The notes below the pieces were generated by a model. It did not search any database, was not told the origin of the DNA, and worked only from the letters and a program-made list of their open reading frames with translations. Below, piece after piece: positions 44,245 through 53,088 of a DNA stretch of 64,000 nucleotides (position 1 is the stretch's first letter; each line of letters starts with the position of its first letter). Source of the stretch: CAVSVP01 sp963731125. Lineage in GTDB: Bacteria; Pseudomonadota; Gammaproteobacteria; Competibacterales; Competibacteraceae. The DNA is taken from positions 1 to 64,000 of the forward strand of contig CAVSVP010000023.1 in assembly GCA_963731125.1 (NCBI GenBank), given 5' to 3'. Position numbers and translations under genes: made by a program.

Positions 44245-44355
44245 ACAAGGACCGCGACAAGGACCGCGACAAGGACCGCGCCAAGGACCGTGATAAGGAT
44301 CGCGACAATGATCGCGACAATGATCGCGACAGAGACCGCGACAAGGAGCACAAGA
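44245..44355 (+). repeat. 12-bp tandem repeats coding a DKDR-rich tail
   Basis: Units close to GACAAGGACCGC repeat about nine times (some GACAATGATCGC) at the 3' end of the FG-GAP gene, coding alternating acidic and basic residues. Slippage would alter tail length in frame. Confidence 0.75.
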
Positions 44356-44473
44356 AACATTAAGAGAAAACTTAGTCTCGTATGTAACTTTCAATAAGTG
44401 GCAAACCGGGGTTTGACAAGCAGCGAAACAGCTATATGGTTCATTACATAGCGGTTTCGTTGAAACTCAACCC

Positions 44474-44773
44474 TCAATGTCGGATAGCCACTGGTTTCGC
44501 CGTTGATCTGGAGGCGGACGGCCGGCAGTTAGCATGCCCGGCGTTACCAACCAGAGTTCGTCTTTCCAAAGATACGGCGAGGATGTCATAGTTGGGCATC
44601 ACGAACTTCGTGACTGTCGCCAGACGTATGCGCAGCCTGAAATCATGAAAACAACCGTCCAACATTTCCAGATATTTATCTCGCTGCGCCCGTCCCCACC
44701 TGTTCATGGCGTATCGGCCGATGTTTTTCAAATCGGCCTTGGCGGCCTGGGTCAGTTGGAAACCGGGCATCAA
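44474..44773 (-). pseudogene. ParE/RelE-type toxin with replaced C-terminus
   Basis: The first about 47 residues (MPGFQLTQAAKADLKNIGRY, WGRAQRDKYLEMLDGCFHD) are a normal ParE start: substrate-binding helices and the conserved GRYxxxxWG. After FHD the expected C-terminal strands (IRxGYRK...HIIFYR...IVRILHxRMD) are missing. The frame instead reads an unrelated Arg-rich sequence ending PVAIRH, and I could not recover the family end in another frame. The toxin is therefore probably inactive. The start overlaps the antitoxin stop. Confidence 0.68.
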
Positions 44774-45012
44774 TTAGAACTTTCGCTGTCAAGTTCCTCA
44801 AGCAACCCTTTGAGGGAATAATCGGCCCTGCCGCTTTCCTCGCCTTCCTTGAGGACCTGCCGCAAGGCAGCCAGTCTGGTTTCATGCTCCTCCAGAAGTC
44901 TCAATCCCGCCCGGATTGCTTCACTGGCCGAACCATAGCGGCCTTCCGCTAGCTGCTGGGCGATAAATTGTTCGAAATGCCTGCCAAGCGTGACACTGGT
45001 GTTTTTCTGCAT
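44770..45012 (-). CDS. ParD-type antitoxin
   Basis: An 80-aa product. The N-terminal ribbon-helix-helix is clear (TSVTLGRHFEQFIAQQLAEG, YGSASEAIRAGLRLLEEHE), followed by a toxin-binding helix (RLAALRQVLKEGEESG) and an acidic tail. It binds and neutralises ParE and represses its own operon. Upstream (45020-45065) is very AT-rich with short palindromic TATTAT-like stretches that may be the operator. The toxin partner is truncated, so the antitoxin may now act alone. Confidence 0.85.
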   Translation of the reverse strand: MQKNTSVTLGRHFEQFIAQQLAEGRYGSASEAIRAGLRLLEEHETRLAALRQVLKEGEESGRADYSLKGLLEELDSESSN

Positions 45013-45111
45013 GGTGTTCTCCCGCTGAAACTTATAATAATATATAATATTTATTGGTATTATGAAAGCTTAAGCATACGGGAGACCCAGAAGAACTTGC
45101 AACCGCGCCAT

Positions 45112-45243
45112 CAATTAGTAATGCCCCAAGCGTTAAGGCTAGTGGCCATATAGAGATGCTTGGACACGGGCAGCAGTTTGCCGATATAAGGCACGCCATC
45201 CATCGCTTCATAGTTTTCATCCATCCAGCGGTGCTCCACCGAC
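45112..45243 (-). pseudogene. FAD-dependent oxidoreductase fragment
   Basis: On the minus strand: VEHRWMDENYEAMDGVPYIG, KLLPVSKHLYMATSLNAWGITN. This matches the late part of glycine/D-amino-acid-oxidase-like enzymes, often Rieske-linked (WAxQDYxxxDGxPYIGxL...VATGxNxWGMTNG). The frame then breaks and only short debris follows. About 44 residues remain, without start or cofactor-binding GxGxxG. The rest of the 45013-45546 gap shows no gene. Confidence 0.5.
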
Positions 45244-45546
45244 CAAATAGATAAATTATTAATTATTTGAAAAAATTCAGGTTTATACTTATTGGCAAGC
45301 GTCGCTCGCGATGCTACGGTAAGGGTCAGCTACCTAGCGGGAACTGCTTAACGCCGGCGCATCGGGAGAAAATGGAGTGGTTAGCGGGTGGGATGGAAAT
45401 CAGATTGCAGAGACAACAAGCAGAAAACCAACTTAACAGGCAACTTTAACAATAAAGCTGCCTGTTGGATTCATGGCCGTGTCAATAGCGTAAATCGCTA
45501 TCGAATATTCATATTAGCCTGATGAAACCACCAGCGGTCTAGTGCA

Positions 45547-45894
45547 TTAAGACGCTTTCGGCACCCAGGCGCTGCACCAACCGTTGGCGTTAACCAGCTT
45601 GCCACCGAAGATAGCGCAAGGTCCCCACTCTTCGCCGGATTGTTCTGTGTAATGCAGACAGTTACTACACAATTGTTCAGGAGTATGTTGGGGATATTTC
45701 GACGCATCGACCTCGGTTGTATCATGCACATAGCCTAGTTGTAACGCCGTAGGGTCGTTAACGTCTACCTTAGGCGTATCTTGAGCCTGCACGGCTTCAC
45801 TGAGTAGCAGGTTGCTCAGTGGTGCAGCCGCAAGACCGACAAGGCTTAGTTTAATAAAGCGCCGCCGGCCTGTATCGGAAGAGTGATTGGACAT
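45547..45894 (-). CDS. High-potential iron-sulfur protein
   Basis: A 115-aa product with a Tat signal: twin arginine in TGRRRFIKLSLVGLAAAPL, cleavage near VQAQD. The mature chain holds four cysteines in HiPIP spacing: CSNCLHY, GPCAIFGG and NGWCSAWV, which bind one 4Fe-4S cluster. HiPIPs carry electrons in the periplasm between the bc1 complex and reaction centres or terminal oxidases. The gene is monocistronic and divergent from the NADH dehydrogenase gene. Presence of HiPIP points towards Chromatiales-like or related respiratory gammaproteobacteria. Confidence 0.92.
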   Translation of the reverse strand: MSNHSSDTGRRRFIKLSLVGLAAAPLSNLLLSEAVQAQDTPKVDVNDPTALQLGYVHDTTEVDASKYPQHTPEQLCSNCLHYTEQSGEEWGPCAIFGGKLVNANGWCSAWVPKAS

Positions 45895-46104
45895 AATGAT
45901 TTCCTCGCATTGGTTATTTTATGAATCGAAACGTTAAATTGTTAGATTGATGACTCCCGACCTTTGCGAGTATAGCATTAACGGCGTTGGCTTGGTGAAT
46001 AGCAAACGGTACCGTAGCGGCACTATTGCACATCTTATGCAATGCCGGCGTATAAGTTGCTAACGTTGAGAGCTGCGCATGGTATAGAATATGGGGAAGA
46101 GCCT

Positions 46105-47418
46105 ATGTCTGAACATACGCCATTGCATCGCGTTGTTATTGTCGGCGGCGGCGCCGGCGGTTTGGAATTGGCCACTCGGCTTGGCCATAAGCTGGGCAAG
46201 CGTCAGCGTGCTCACGTTACGCTCATTGATGCACAATTAACCCATTTATGGAAACCGCTGCTTCACGAGGTAGCGGCAGGCACGCTGGATTCCAACGAGG
46301 ACGAGGTAGATTATCTCGCCCAAGCCCGCGAGCATTATTTCCATTTCCGGTGGGGGCGTATGGTAGGGCTGGATCGCCAGCAGCGCCAGGTGATCTTAGC
46401 ACCCATGCTGGATGAAGCAGGCGCAGAGATTATTCCCCAAAGCCGCGTTGCCTTCGATACGTTAGTGATTGCTGTCGGCAGCGTTACCAATGATTTTGGT
46501 ACCGCCGGAGCGGCGCAGTACTGTACTTATCTGGACGGCCCAAATCAGGCGGAATGTTTTCAGCAGCGGCTGTTGGAAAATTATTTAAGGACGCAATTCC
46601 AGAATCAAAGCGGCCAACATAGCGGATTGAGTATCGCTATTATCGGCGCCGGCGCCACCGGTATAGAACTGGCCGCGGAGTTGCGCAACACCAGCCAGCT
46701 CATGAACGCCTATGGACTGGATCGAATCGCCGCGGAGCAGGATGTTGAGATAACCCTCATTGAGGCCATGGATAGCATCCTCCCGTCGTTGCCCGAGCGG
46801 GTGATAGAGGCGACTCGGGAAGATTTGCGGCAATTGAACATAGCCGTTCATACCGGAGAAAAGGTGACAGAAATCGCTGCGGATGGTGTGCATACTGCGA
46901 GCGGGCTGTTCGTTCCCGCCGACATGGCAGTCTGGAGCGCAGGCGTTAAGGCGCCGGAGTTTCTCAGCAAGCTGGATGGCCTGGAGACAAACCGCAAGCA
47001 CCAACTGGTGGTGCGTCCTACCCTGCAAACCAGCCGGGACGACGCTATCTTCGCCTTGGGTGATTGCGCAGCCTGTGAGTCCAATGGGAAACCGGTACCG
47101 CCCCGTGCCCAAGCCGCCCATCAGCAGGCCGGCTTGTTGGTCAAGTCCATTTCCTGCAAATTGCAGGGCAAGCCATTGCCTGAGTATGTTTATAAAGATT
47201 ACGGTTCGTTGGTTTCCCTGAGCCGCTATACGACGGTAGGTACCCTGATGGGCAACCTGGTGGGACGGATGATACTGGAGGGCAAGCTGGCCCGTTTGGT
47301 TTATCTCTCCCTTTATAAGCAGCATCAACTGGCGCTGCATGGGTTTTTCCAGGTCGTTTTGGTCACGCTGGCCAATTTTCTCAGGCATCAGGCTAAACCA
47401 AGAATGAAACTGCACTAG
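46105..47418 (+). CDS. ndh: Type II NADH dehydrogenase
   Basis: A 437-aa product from ATG 46105, preceded by GGGGAAG; the open frame extends 21 codons upstream without a better start. FAD-binding HRVVIVGGGAGGLELATRLG near residues 8-27, NADH-binding IAIIGAGATGIELAAELRN near 172, and the FAD C-terminal motif AIFALGDCAACE near 335. QxxH/Q-rich RAQAAHQQAGLL and a C-terminal amphipathic membrane-binding region (RLVYLSLYKQHQLALHGFFQ) complete it. It oxidises NADH and reduces quinone without pumping protons. It converges with trkH, 32 bases apart. Confidence 0.92.
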   Translation: MSEHTPLHRVVIVGGGAGGLELATRLGHKLGKRQRAHVTLIDAQLTHLWKPLLHEVAAGTLDSNEDEVDYLAQAREHYFHFRWGRMVGLDRQQRQVILAPMLDEAGAEIIPQSRVAFDTLVIAVGSVTNDFGTAGAAQYCTYLDGPNQAECFQQRLLENYLRTQFQNQSGQHSGLSIAIIGAGATGIELAAELRNTSQLMNAYGLDRIAAEQDVEITLIEAMDSILPSLPERVIEATREDLRQLNIAVHTGEKVTEIAADGVHTASGLFVPADMAVWSAGVKAPEFLSKLDGLETNRKHQLVVRPTLQTSRDDAIFALGDCAACESNGKPVPPRAQAAHQQAGLLVKSISCKLQGKPLPEYVYKDYGSLVSLSRYTTVGTLMGNLVGRMILEGKLARLVYLSLYKQHQLALHGFFQVVLVTLANFLRHQAKPRMKLH

Positions 47419-47450
47419 TGCTTGCCGGTTTGCAGCATTCCGGGGGAGTG

Positions 47451-48902
47451 TTATTGTTTCCAGAAAGCCGGCATAAGCAACACAAAAAGGGTGTACATCT
47501 CCAAGCGACCAAGCAGCATGGTAAAAACCGAAATCCACTTACCGGCTGGGCTAACCGTGGCGAAATTGCTGGTCACTTCTCCCAGGCCGGGGCCCGTCAC
47601 GTTCAAGCAGGTAGCGACAGCTGAATAGGCGGAGAGGGTGTCCATACCGGTCCCAATCATCAGTAAGGTTAGGGTCGTGGTGCTAAAGACATAGAGCACG
47701 AAAAAGCCCCATATGGCATTCATCACGGCATCGCCCATGGATCTGTCGCCGAGTTTTACCGATATGACGCCGCGCGGATGAACTAATTTCTCGACTTCGC
47801 GCAGGACCTGCTTTAGCAGCAATACAACCCGCACCACTTTCATGCCGCCGGCCGTAGAGCCGGCACAGCCGCCGATAAAGCTAATGTAAATAAGTAGCGC
47901 AGGCAGAAAGGACGGCCAATCGGCGAAACTCGCCGTGGTAAAGCCGGTAGTCGTGATAATCGAAATTACCTGAAAAGCGGCGTAGCGTAGAGCAGTAAAG
48001 GGGTTACTGTACTCGCCCGCCAGCCATAGTAATGCCGTGACCAAGGCACTAAGACCGGCGACGATGACTAGAAAACTGAAGACCTCTGCATCGCGCAGGT
48101 AATAAAGCAAGGACTGTCCTCGCCAGGCTTTGAAGTGTATGGCGAAATTGATGCCGCCAAGCAGCATAAAGAGACTGGCTAACAGCTCGATAAGAGGGCT
48201 CTCGAAATAGCCCAGACTCGCGTCGTGTGTCGAAAACCCGCCGGTTGCGATCGTGGAAAAGCTGTGTCCGATGGCATCGAACAAGTCCATACCGGCTAAC
48301 CAAAAAGCCAGAGCACAGGCTATGGTCAGACCGAGATAAATCAGCCAAAGCGCCCGTGCGGTATGGGCAATACGTGGCGTGAGTTTTTCATCTTTCATCG
48401 GTCCCGGCGTTTCCGCACGGTATAACTGCATACCGCCAACGCCGAGTACGGGAAAGATGGCTACGGCTAACACGATAATACCCATGCCGCCTAACCACTG
48501 TAACTGCTGGCGGTAATATAAAATGGACTGGGGCAGTTTATCGAGGCCGATAATGACAGTAGCGCCGGTCGTGGTAAAGCCGGATACCGACTCAAACACG
48601 GCGTCGGTAAACCGCAGATGGGGACTGAACAGAAAGGGCACAGCGCTTAGCACGCTCATGACCGTCCAGAACAAGGCAACGATAATGAAACCGTCGCGGA
48701 TGCGCAGTTCAACACGATGGCGGTGTACCGGCAGCCATAAGGCGATGCCGCTAACAAAGGTAAGCAGCAAGGTCAGCAAAAAATGTTCGGATTCACCATC
48801 CTGATACCAGAGGGATACCCCAATAGGGGGTAACATGGTGATGCTGAAAGCCATGAGTAGCATACCGATAAGGCGCTGAATGGTTTTCCGGTTCAGGTTC
48901 AT
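47451..48902 (-). CDS. trkH: TrkH-family potassium transporter membrane subunit
   Basis: A 483-aa product from ATG 48902 behind GGAGTGGTGG. Ten or more membrane segments form four M1-P-M2 repeats with filter loops SGFTTTGATVI, IATGGFSTH, ITTTGFTTA and LNVTGPGLG. It imports potassium with TrkA-type cytoplasmic gating subunits; no trkA gene is in the window. The end (TMLLGRLEMYTLFVLLMPAFWK) is the usual TrkH C-terminus. The 48903-49239 gap upstream has no gene; an extended -10-like TTATACTAT at about 49093 faces the next gene. Confidence 0.92.
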   Translation of the reverse strand: MNLNRKTIQRLIGMLLMAFSITMLPPIGVSLWYQDGESEHFLLTLLLTFVSGIALWLPVHRHRVELRIRDGFIIVALFWTVMSVLSAVPFLFSPHLRFTDAVFESVSGFTTTGATVIIGLDKLPQSILYYRQQLQWLGGMGIIVLAVAIFPVLGVGGMQLYRAETPGPMKDEKLTPRIAHTARALWLIYLGLTIACALAFWLAGMDLFDAIGHSFSTIATGGFSTHDASLGYFESPLIELLASLFMLLGGINFAIHFKAWRGQSLLYYLRDAEVFSFLVIVAGLSALVTALLWLAGEYSNPFTALRYAAFQVISIITTTGFTTASFADWPSFLPALLIYISFIGGCAGSTAGGMKVVRVVLLLKQVLREVEKLVHPRGVISVKLGDRSMGDAVMNAIWGFFVLYVFSTTTLTLLMIGTGMDTLSAYSAVATCLNVTGPGLGEVTSNFATVSPAGKWISVFTMLLGRLEMYTLFVLLMPAFWKQ

Positions 48903-49239
48903 CCACCACTCCTTTTCCCATCGCAAAGGCTAAGCGCTTTATCAATATTCATTGTTAACCTGACTTAATTTAATTTGATTTTGTACGGGTTTGGGTTGGG
49001 CTGATTGGCAGTGCAGAACAGAAGTACAAGGCAGTTGGGCGACGACGTAAAAAGTCGTCAGTGAAATGGTTCTTTCCGGCAAGTTGGCAAAGGTTATACT
49101 ATGCGCCGTGGTTAAGACAACGCTTAGCACGGTGGGTAGCACAATATGTTACGAGTTTGTAATCCGCTAAGGATTTCAGCATGTTTTCGAGAATGTTACG
49201 ATTCGTAAAGTATCTGCTGGCCACTTGGGAGTAAGCACT

Positions 49240-49599
49240 ATGCATGTTGCGGTTGCCAGTCTGGCAAGGCTTATTGTAATAACCCTACTGTCTTGCCTCG
49301 CAGGCTGGGGTACTACGGTTTCCCGACGGAAGCAGGCCCGCCGTGATGATTACATTGCGTCTCATGGAGAACTACCGCCAGAAATTAAGTCTGCTATAAA
49401 AAGGGGACGTCTCCGTATCGGTATGACCAAGGAGCAGGTGCTAGCCAGCTGGGGACCACCCGGCAACACGAGTACGGCCAACGATAAGATCAGGGAAACT
49501 TGGATATATCAACGTTTACCGCTTAGGGACAGAAGCTCCTCCTGCGCCTACCTCTATTTTGAAGGAGGCAGGTTGCGCTGTTGGAAGTCTACGGAATAA
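49240..49599 (+). CDS. BamE/SmpA-like small lipoprotein
   Basis: A 119-aa product from ATG 49240. The hydrophobic start ARLIVITLLSCLAGWG has a possible lipobox at LLSC. The mature part holds LRIGMTKEQVLASWGPPGNTS and later AYLYFEGGRLRCWKS, the SmpA/BamE-type beta-alpha pattern (GMTxxQVxxxxGxP...). BamE proteins support outer-membrane protein assembly, but this motif is shared by many small lipoproteins, so the role is open. It is followed 72 bases later by bcp. Confidence 0.62.
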   Translation: MHVAVASLARLIVITLLSCLAGWGTTVSRRKQARRDDYIASHGELPPEIKSAIKRGRLRIGMTKEQVLASWGPPGNTSTANDKIRETWIYQRLPLRDRSSSCAYLYFEGGRLRCWKSTE

Positions 49600-49671
49600 T
49601 GAATAATTGCATGAATCTTGTAATATTTTTTGTCATATTATCTCTTGAATTAACCATTGAAGGCATCGCTC

Positions 49672-50157
49672 ATGGCTCAGAAAACCGTTGAAGTTGGCAA
49701 ACAGGCCCCCGCTTTTACGCTGCCTGATCAGGCAGGCAATCCGGTTGGCCTCGAGGATCTACAGGGGCGTTGGGTGGTGTTGTATTTCTATCCTAAGGAC
49801 GATACGCCGGGTTGTACGACTGAGGCCTGTGATTTTACCGCCGGACTCAAGGCGTTTGAGGATCTCAATGCCACGGTGTTGGGTTGTAGCCCTGATGGCG
49901 CCGCGAGCCACCAACAGTTCATTCGTAAGCATGATCTGCAACTTACCCTGCTCAGCGATGAAGACCATCAGATTATGGAGCAGTATGGTGCCTGGGGAGA
50001 AAAAAATATGTATGGTCGAGTCACAGAGGGTGTTATTCGCTCGACGGTATTAATCGATCCCGCCGGCAAGGTAGCGCAGCACTGGAAACGGGTAAAGGCG
50101 GCCGGGCACGCCGAACAGGTACGCCGGCGGCTTCAGGAACTACAGGAAAATTTTTAG
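49672..50157 (+). CDS. bcp: Thioredoxin-dependent peroxiredoxin Bcp
   Basis: A 161-aa product from ATG 49672. PKDDTPGCTTEACDFTAGL carries the peroxidatic Cys and, five residues on, the resolving Cys of atypical 2-Cys (PrxQ/BCP) enzymes. Other family stretches: VGKQAPAFTLPDQAG, VVLYFYPKDD, YGAWGEKNMYG, RSTVLIDPAGKVAQHW. It reduces hydrogen and organic peroxides in the cytoplasm with thioredoxin. Its last four bases overlap the end of the convergent gene at 50154. Confidence 0.93.
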   Translation: MAQKTVEVGKQAPAFTLPDQAGNPVGLEDLQGRWVVLYFYPKDDTPGCTTEACDFTAGLKAFEDLNATVLGCSPDGAASHQQFIRKHDLQLTLLSDEDHQIMEQYGAWGEKNMYGRVTEGVIRSTVLIDPAGKVAQHWKRVKAAGHAEQVRRRLQELQENF

Positions 50158-50573
50158 TATTGACCTGATACACCTAAATCTACCATGTCTTTCTTAGCAA
50201 TAAGATGCAGGTGTACGTTAGCGTCTTCGCCTTGACTGTTCGCAAAGAGTGCATTGGCTTGTTCGGCCGGGCCGGTTGGTTGTTCTGTGACGATCACAAT
50301 GCGCAAGCGGTTGAGTTGACAAGCCTCTCTTTCCGCTTTTCCTGCCGCTACCAGCCGGGGGAGTAGGAATTTGAGGAACTCCCAGGGTGGTTCATGCAGG
50401 ACATAAATGAGTAGCCGTCCGCCGACGACTAGTTTGGTAATGGGAAATGCGGCTGATTCATTGGAATTCGGGCGGGTAAGCTCGATATGGTCGAAGACGG
50501 AATCCGGACAGTTACAGCCCAGCGTACCTCTCACAAAGTGTCTGATAGCCTGATTATCTTTAGACATTAACAT
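50154..50573 (-). CDS. Conserved hypothetical with CNCPD motif
   Basis: A 139-aa product (perhaps from the second Met, 50567). The N-terminal FVRGTLGCNCPDSVFDHIEL carries a CxCP pair that looks conserved; a third Cys is at EACQLNRLR. It then shows alternating strands and helices (GGRLLIYVLHEPPWEF; LNRLRIVIVTEQPT; ANVHLHLIAKKD), suggesting a small alpha/beta or thioredoxin-like fold. No name can be given. It lies head to tail with the SDR gene (four-base gap) and converges on bcp. Confidence 0.62.
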   Translation of the reverse strand: MLMSKDNQAIRHFVRGTLGCNCPDSVFDHIELTRPNSNESAAFPITKLVVGGRLLIYVLHEPPWEFLKFLLPRLVAAGKAEREACQLNRLRIVIVTEQPTGPAEQANALFANSQGEDANVHLHLIAKKDMVDLGVSGQY

Positions 50574-50576
50574 GGT

Positions 50577-51410
50577 TTATCGGGAAGCCTTGCGTAATAA
50601 CCAATCCATCACTCGATGGGGTAATATCCGCCGCAGCATAGCAAATAAATAGGTAGGTGTTGTCACATAATAGCGAATTTGCGGTCTGGAACTTTCAAGG
50701 GCATGAATCACCCGCTTTAACACCGCTTCCGGGGGCAGCGTAAAGGGCGTCACCGGGCCATGGGCTGTCAACCGACGCTCCATGGCTTCATAAACTTTTT
50801 GGTGTGCACTTTCTTCCTTGCGGATATTGCGTTGATATGCCGCGTAGGCATTTTCCCGAAAACGGCTCATAATCGGGCCAGGCTCGATCACAGAGACATG
50901 AATATTAGTGCCGGCCAATTCTAGGCGCAATGTGTCGCTAAGCCCCTCCAAGGCAAACTTGCTGGCGTTGTAAGCACCCCGAAACGGCATAGCCACGAAG
51001 CCTAACACCGAGCTGTTTTGAATGATGCGGCCGTGTCCCTGGCGGCGCATCACCGGTAGAATCAGATTGGTTAGCTCTTGAGTGCCAAACAGGTTGGTTT
51101 CAAATTGCTCGCGCAAAACTTCACGGCGTAAGTCTTCTACGGCACCAGGCTGACCATAGGCACCATTATTGAATAAGGCATCCAGCTTACTACCGGTGCT
51201 TTCCAATACTGCGGTGACAGCCTGTCGGATGGAGGCCGAATCGGTTAGATCCAGTTGCACACTCTCGAGCGCCTCGGACCGCAGCCGCTCCACATCCGCG
51301 GGTTTGCGGGCCGCGGCGAACACGCGATGGCCGCGTGCTTTTAGCCCACGCGCTGTACACAGACCAATACCAGAGGAACAGCCGGTGATAAGGATAGATT
51401 TAGCAACCAT
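50577..51410 (-). CDS. Short-chain dehydrogenase/reductase
   Basis: A 277-aa product from ATG 51410; upstream in-frame codons look non-coding. Classical SDR motifs: SILITGCSSGIGLCTARGL (TGxxxGIG), LDALFNNGAYG (NNAG-like), QNSSVLGFVAMPFRGAYNASKFALEG (Ser-Tyr-Lys with YNASK) and VIEPGPI. The C-terminal hydrophobic stretch PTYLFAMLRRILPHRVMDWLL suggests membrane association. Substrate unknown; the layout resembles retinol-dehydrogenase-like SDRs. It is probably co-transcribed with the downstream 139-aa gene. Confidence 0.88.
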   Translation of the reverse strand: MVAKSILITGCSSGIGLCTARGLKARGHRVFAAARKPADVERLRSEALESVQLDLTDSASIRQAVTAVLESTGSKLDALFNNGAYGQPGAVEDLRREVLREQFETNLFGTQELTNLILPVMRRQGHGRIIQNSSVLGFVAMPFRGAYNASKFALEGLSDTLRLELAGTNIHVSVIEPGPIMSRFRENAYAAYQRNIRKEESAHQKVYEAMERRLTAHGPVTPFTLPPEAVLKRVIHALESSRPQIRYYVTTPTYLFAMLRRILPHRVMDWLLRKASR

Positions 51411-51505
51411 GACCTGGCGATCTCCCACAAGTTGATTTGAGCTAAGGGTGAACGGGATTGTAATAGACAGCATCGCTGATCATGCTATGCTGAGCAGCAC
51501 TCACT

Positions 51506-52051
51506 TTAGGAACCGGTTGTCAAGTAGCGGTCATGAATAAAATCTGCAATAACGGCAGGTGCATTCAAGTCCAAGAGCGGCACATCGATAGCGACGGGTA
51601 AGGGAGCGTTAGTCGCCACGGCAATGACGTTTGGATCGGCACGGCATAGGAGCGGATAACCAAGGCTGGGCCGATACAGTTCGATTTTAGGTATGGCGTG
51701 ATATTTAAACCCTTCCACTAAGATAATATCGAGGGTGCTGGTGGCTATGCGCTGCAGTAGGTTTTCCAGCGCAGGCTCTGCCGCGTGGCGGACCATTAGC
51801 ATAGTGCGTCGGGAGGAGGCTACCACCGTTTGCATAGCGCCGGCTTCATGCAGAACATAACTGTCTTTGCCCGGCGTATCGATCGCAAAGGAATGATGGC
51901 TGTGTTTCAGCAGTCCGATGCACAGGCCCCGTTGCCGTAGCAAGGGAACTAGCTGGGTAAGGAGAGTCGTTTTTCCGGTGCCGCTAAAGGCGGCAAAGCC
52001 AAGGATGGGTGTGGTTAAAGGTATCATGATACTGCCAAAATAGGATGGCAT
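51506..52051 (-). CDS. mobB: Molybdopterin-guanine dinucleotide biosynthesis adaptor MobB
   Basis: A 181-aa product (the native start may be Met at 52027). P-loop GFAAFSGTGKTTLLTQLVPLL near residue 18, GLLKHSHHSF, DTPGKDSYVLHEAGA, DIILVEGFKYHAIPKIELYRP: all MobB signatures. It binds GTP and assists MobA in attaching GMP to molybdopterin. mobA is not in the window. It is divergent from xerD with a 27-base gap, so the two promoters overlap. Confidence 0.93.
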   Translation of the reverse strand: MPSYFGSIMIPLTTPILGFAAFSGTGKTTLLTQLVPLLRQRGLCIGLLKHSHHSFAIDTPGKDSYVLHEAGAMQTVVASSRRTMLMVRHAAEPALENLLQRIATSTLDIILVEGFKYHAIPKIELYRPSLGYPLLCRADPNVIAVATNAPLPVAIDVPLLDLNAPAVIADFIHDRYLTTGS

Positions 52052-52078
52052 GATGCATGGCGAGGGAGTAGCAAGGCT

Positions 52079-53008
52079 TTGAACAACACAATACTTGACG
52101 ATAGACCAGGTGCTTCAGAGCAGGATCTTACCATTATCGAAACTTTTCTGGATGCCGTTTGGATGGAAGATGGCCTAAGTATAAACACACTGGCTGCCTA
52201 TCGAACAGATTTGACCAAGCTAGCGGCTTGGTTCGCTAGGCAAAACAGCAGTCTACTTGAGGCTACTCGAGATACTTTACTGGCATACCTGGCGCAGCGT
52301 TCGTGCGCCGGCATTAAACCGCGTTCCGCGGCACGGCAACTATCCGCCCTGCGGCACTTCTACCGTTATCAAATTCGCGAAGGGCGGTTGTCGATAGATC
52401 CCACCGCCCAGATCGACTCACCAAAGCTTGGGCGAGATCTGCCGAATACGCTAACTGAGGCGGAAGTGGAAATTCTGCTAGCAGCTCCCGCTACGCAAAC
52501 GGAACTGGGTCTGCGGGATCGCACCATGCTGGAGGTGATTTATGCCTGTGGTCTGCGCGTCTCGGAGCTGGTGTGCCTAATGCTGGATCAGGTGAATCTG
52601 CGCATGGGCTGTTTACGTATTTTTGGTAAAGGCGAAAAAGAGCGTTTGGTGCCTCTGGGTGAACCGGCGGCGGATTGGTTAAGCAGTTATCTGCGCACGG
52701 CAAGGCCTGCGCTGTTGCAGGGTAAGCCCTGCCAGGATTTGTTCGTCACCCGGCGCGGCAAGGCAATGACTCGGCAAGCGTTTTGGTACCTTCTGAAACG
52801 CTATGCCGTGATGGCAGGCATTGCGAAACCTTTGTCACCCCACACGCTACGCCATGCATTCGCAACCCATCTGGTTAATCACGGAGCCGATCTAAGAGTG
52901 GTACAATTGCTGTTAGGTCACACTAATTTGTCTACCACACAAATTTATGCCCATGTGGCGCGTGAGCGACTCAAGGAACTGCACGCCCGCCATCATCCGC
53001 GCGGTTAG
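52079..53008 (+). CDS. xerD: Site-specific tyrosine recombinase XerD
   Basis: A 309-aa product beginning with TTG at 52079. The SAM-like N-terminal domain (IIETFLDAVWMEDGLSINTL) is followed by the catalytic domain with Arg in YACGLRVSELVCL, Lys in GKGEKERLVPLG, HxxR in SPHTLRHAFATHLV, His in LLGHTNLSTTQIYAH and the Tyr nucleophile in the same stretch. With XerC it resolves chromosome dimers at dif. Length and sequence fit XerD rather than an integrase; the dsbC gene downstream is the usual neighbour (xerD-dsbC order). Confidence 0.93.
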   Translation: MNNTILDDRPGASEQDLTIIETFLDAVWMEDGLSINTLAAYRTDLTKLAAWFARQNSSLLEATRDTLLAYLAQRSCAGIKPRSAARQLSALRHFYRYQIREGRLSIDPTAQIDSPKLGRDLPNTLTEAEVEILLAAPATQTELGLRDRTMLEVIYACGLRVSELVCLMLDQVNLRMGCLRIFGKGEKERLVPLGEPAADWLSSYLRTARPALLQGKPCQDLFVTRRGKAMTRQAFWYLLKRYAVMAGIAKPLSPHTLRHAFATHLVNHGADLRVVQLLLGHTNLSTTQIYAHVARERLKELHARHHPRG

Positions 53009-53088
53009 CTGTTGCGGCAGGGAAAATGGTTATCGTTCACAGGTGCTGCGCTTTTTTCTCTTATTCGACGGATGTCAGGAAGTTCATT

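Larger units (their letters stand above)
42241..44363 (+). pseudogene. FG-GAP repeat surface protein with many frameshifts
   Basis: ATG 42241 follows AAGAGGAG and begins a long signal region (WAGGVLAVSLLGLSLPVPA). It then has seven FG-GAP/integrin-alpha-type repeats of about 72 residues, each with DLADLNGTNGFVLNGID, SVSGAGDINGDGIDDLIIGAP and AGESYVVFG. The first five repeats are broken by at least eight one-base indels; the last two and the C-terminus (from about 43330) are open. The end holds an IDIKPGN-type beta domain (DIKPGNKRNVINPRSQGN, VNHDGFDDLLLRF) and a charged DKDR-rich tail. The repeats bind calcium in known relatives; a cell-surface adhesin role is inferred. Confidence 0.8.

Noticed and set aside
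45267..45449. 60-aa open frame before the HiPIP gene
   Set aside because: No ribosome site, no recognisable domain, and it sits in a decayed stretch beside an oxidoreductase fragment.
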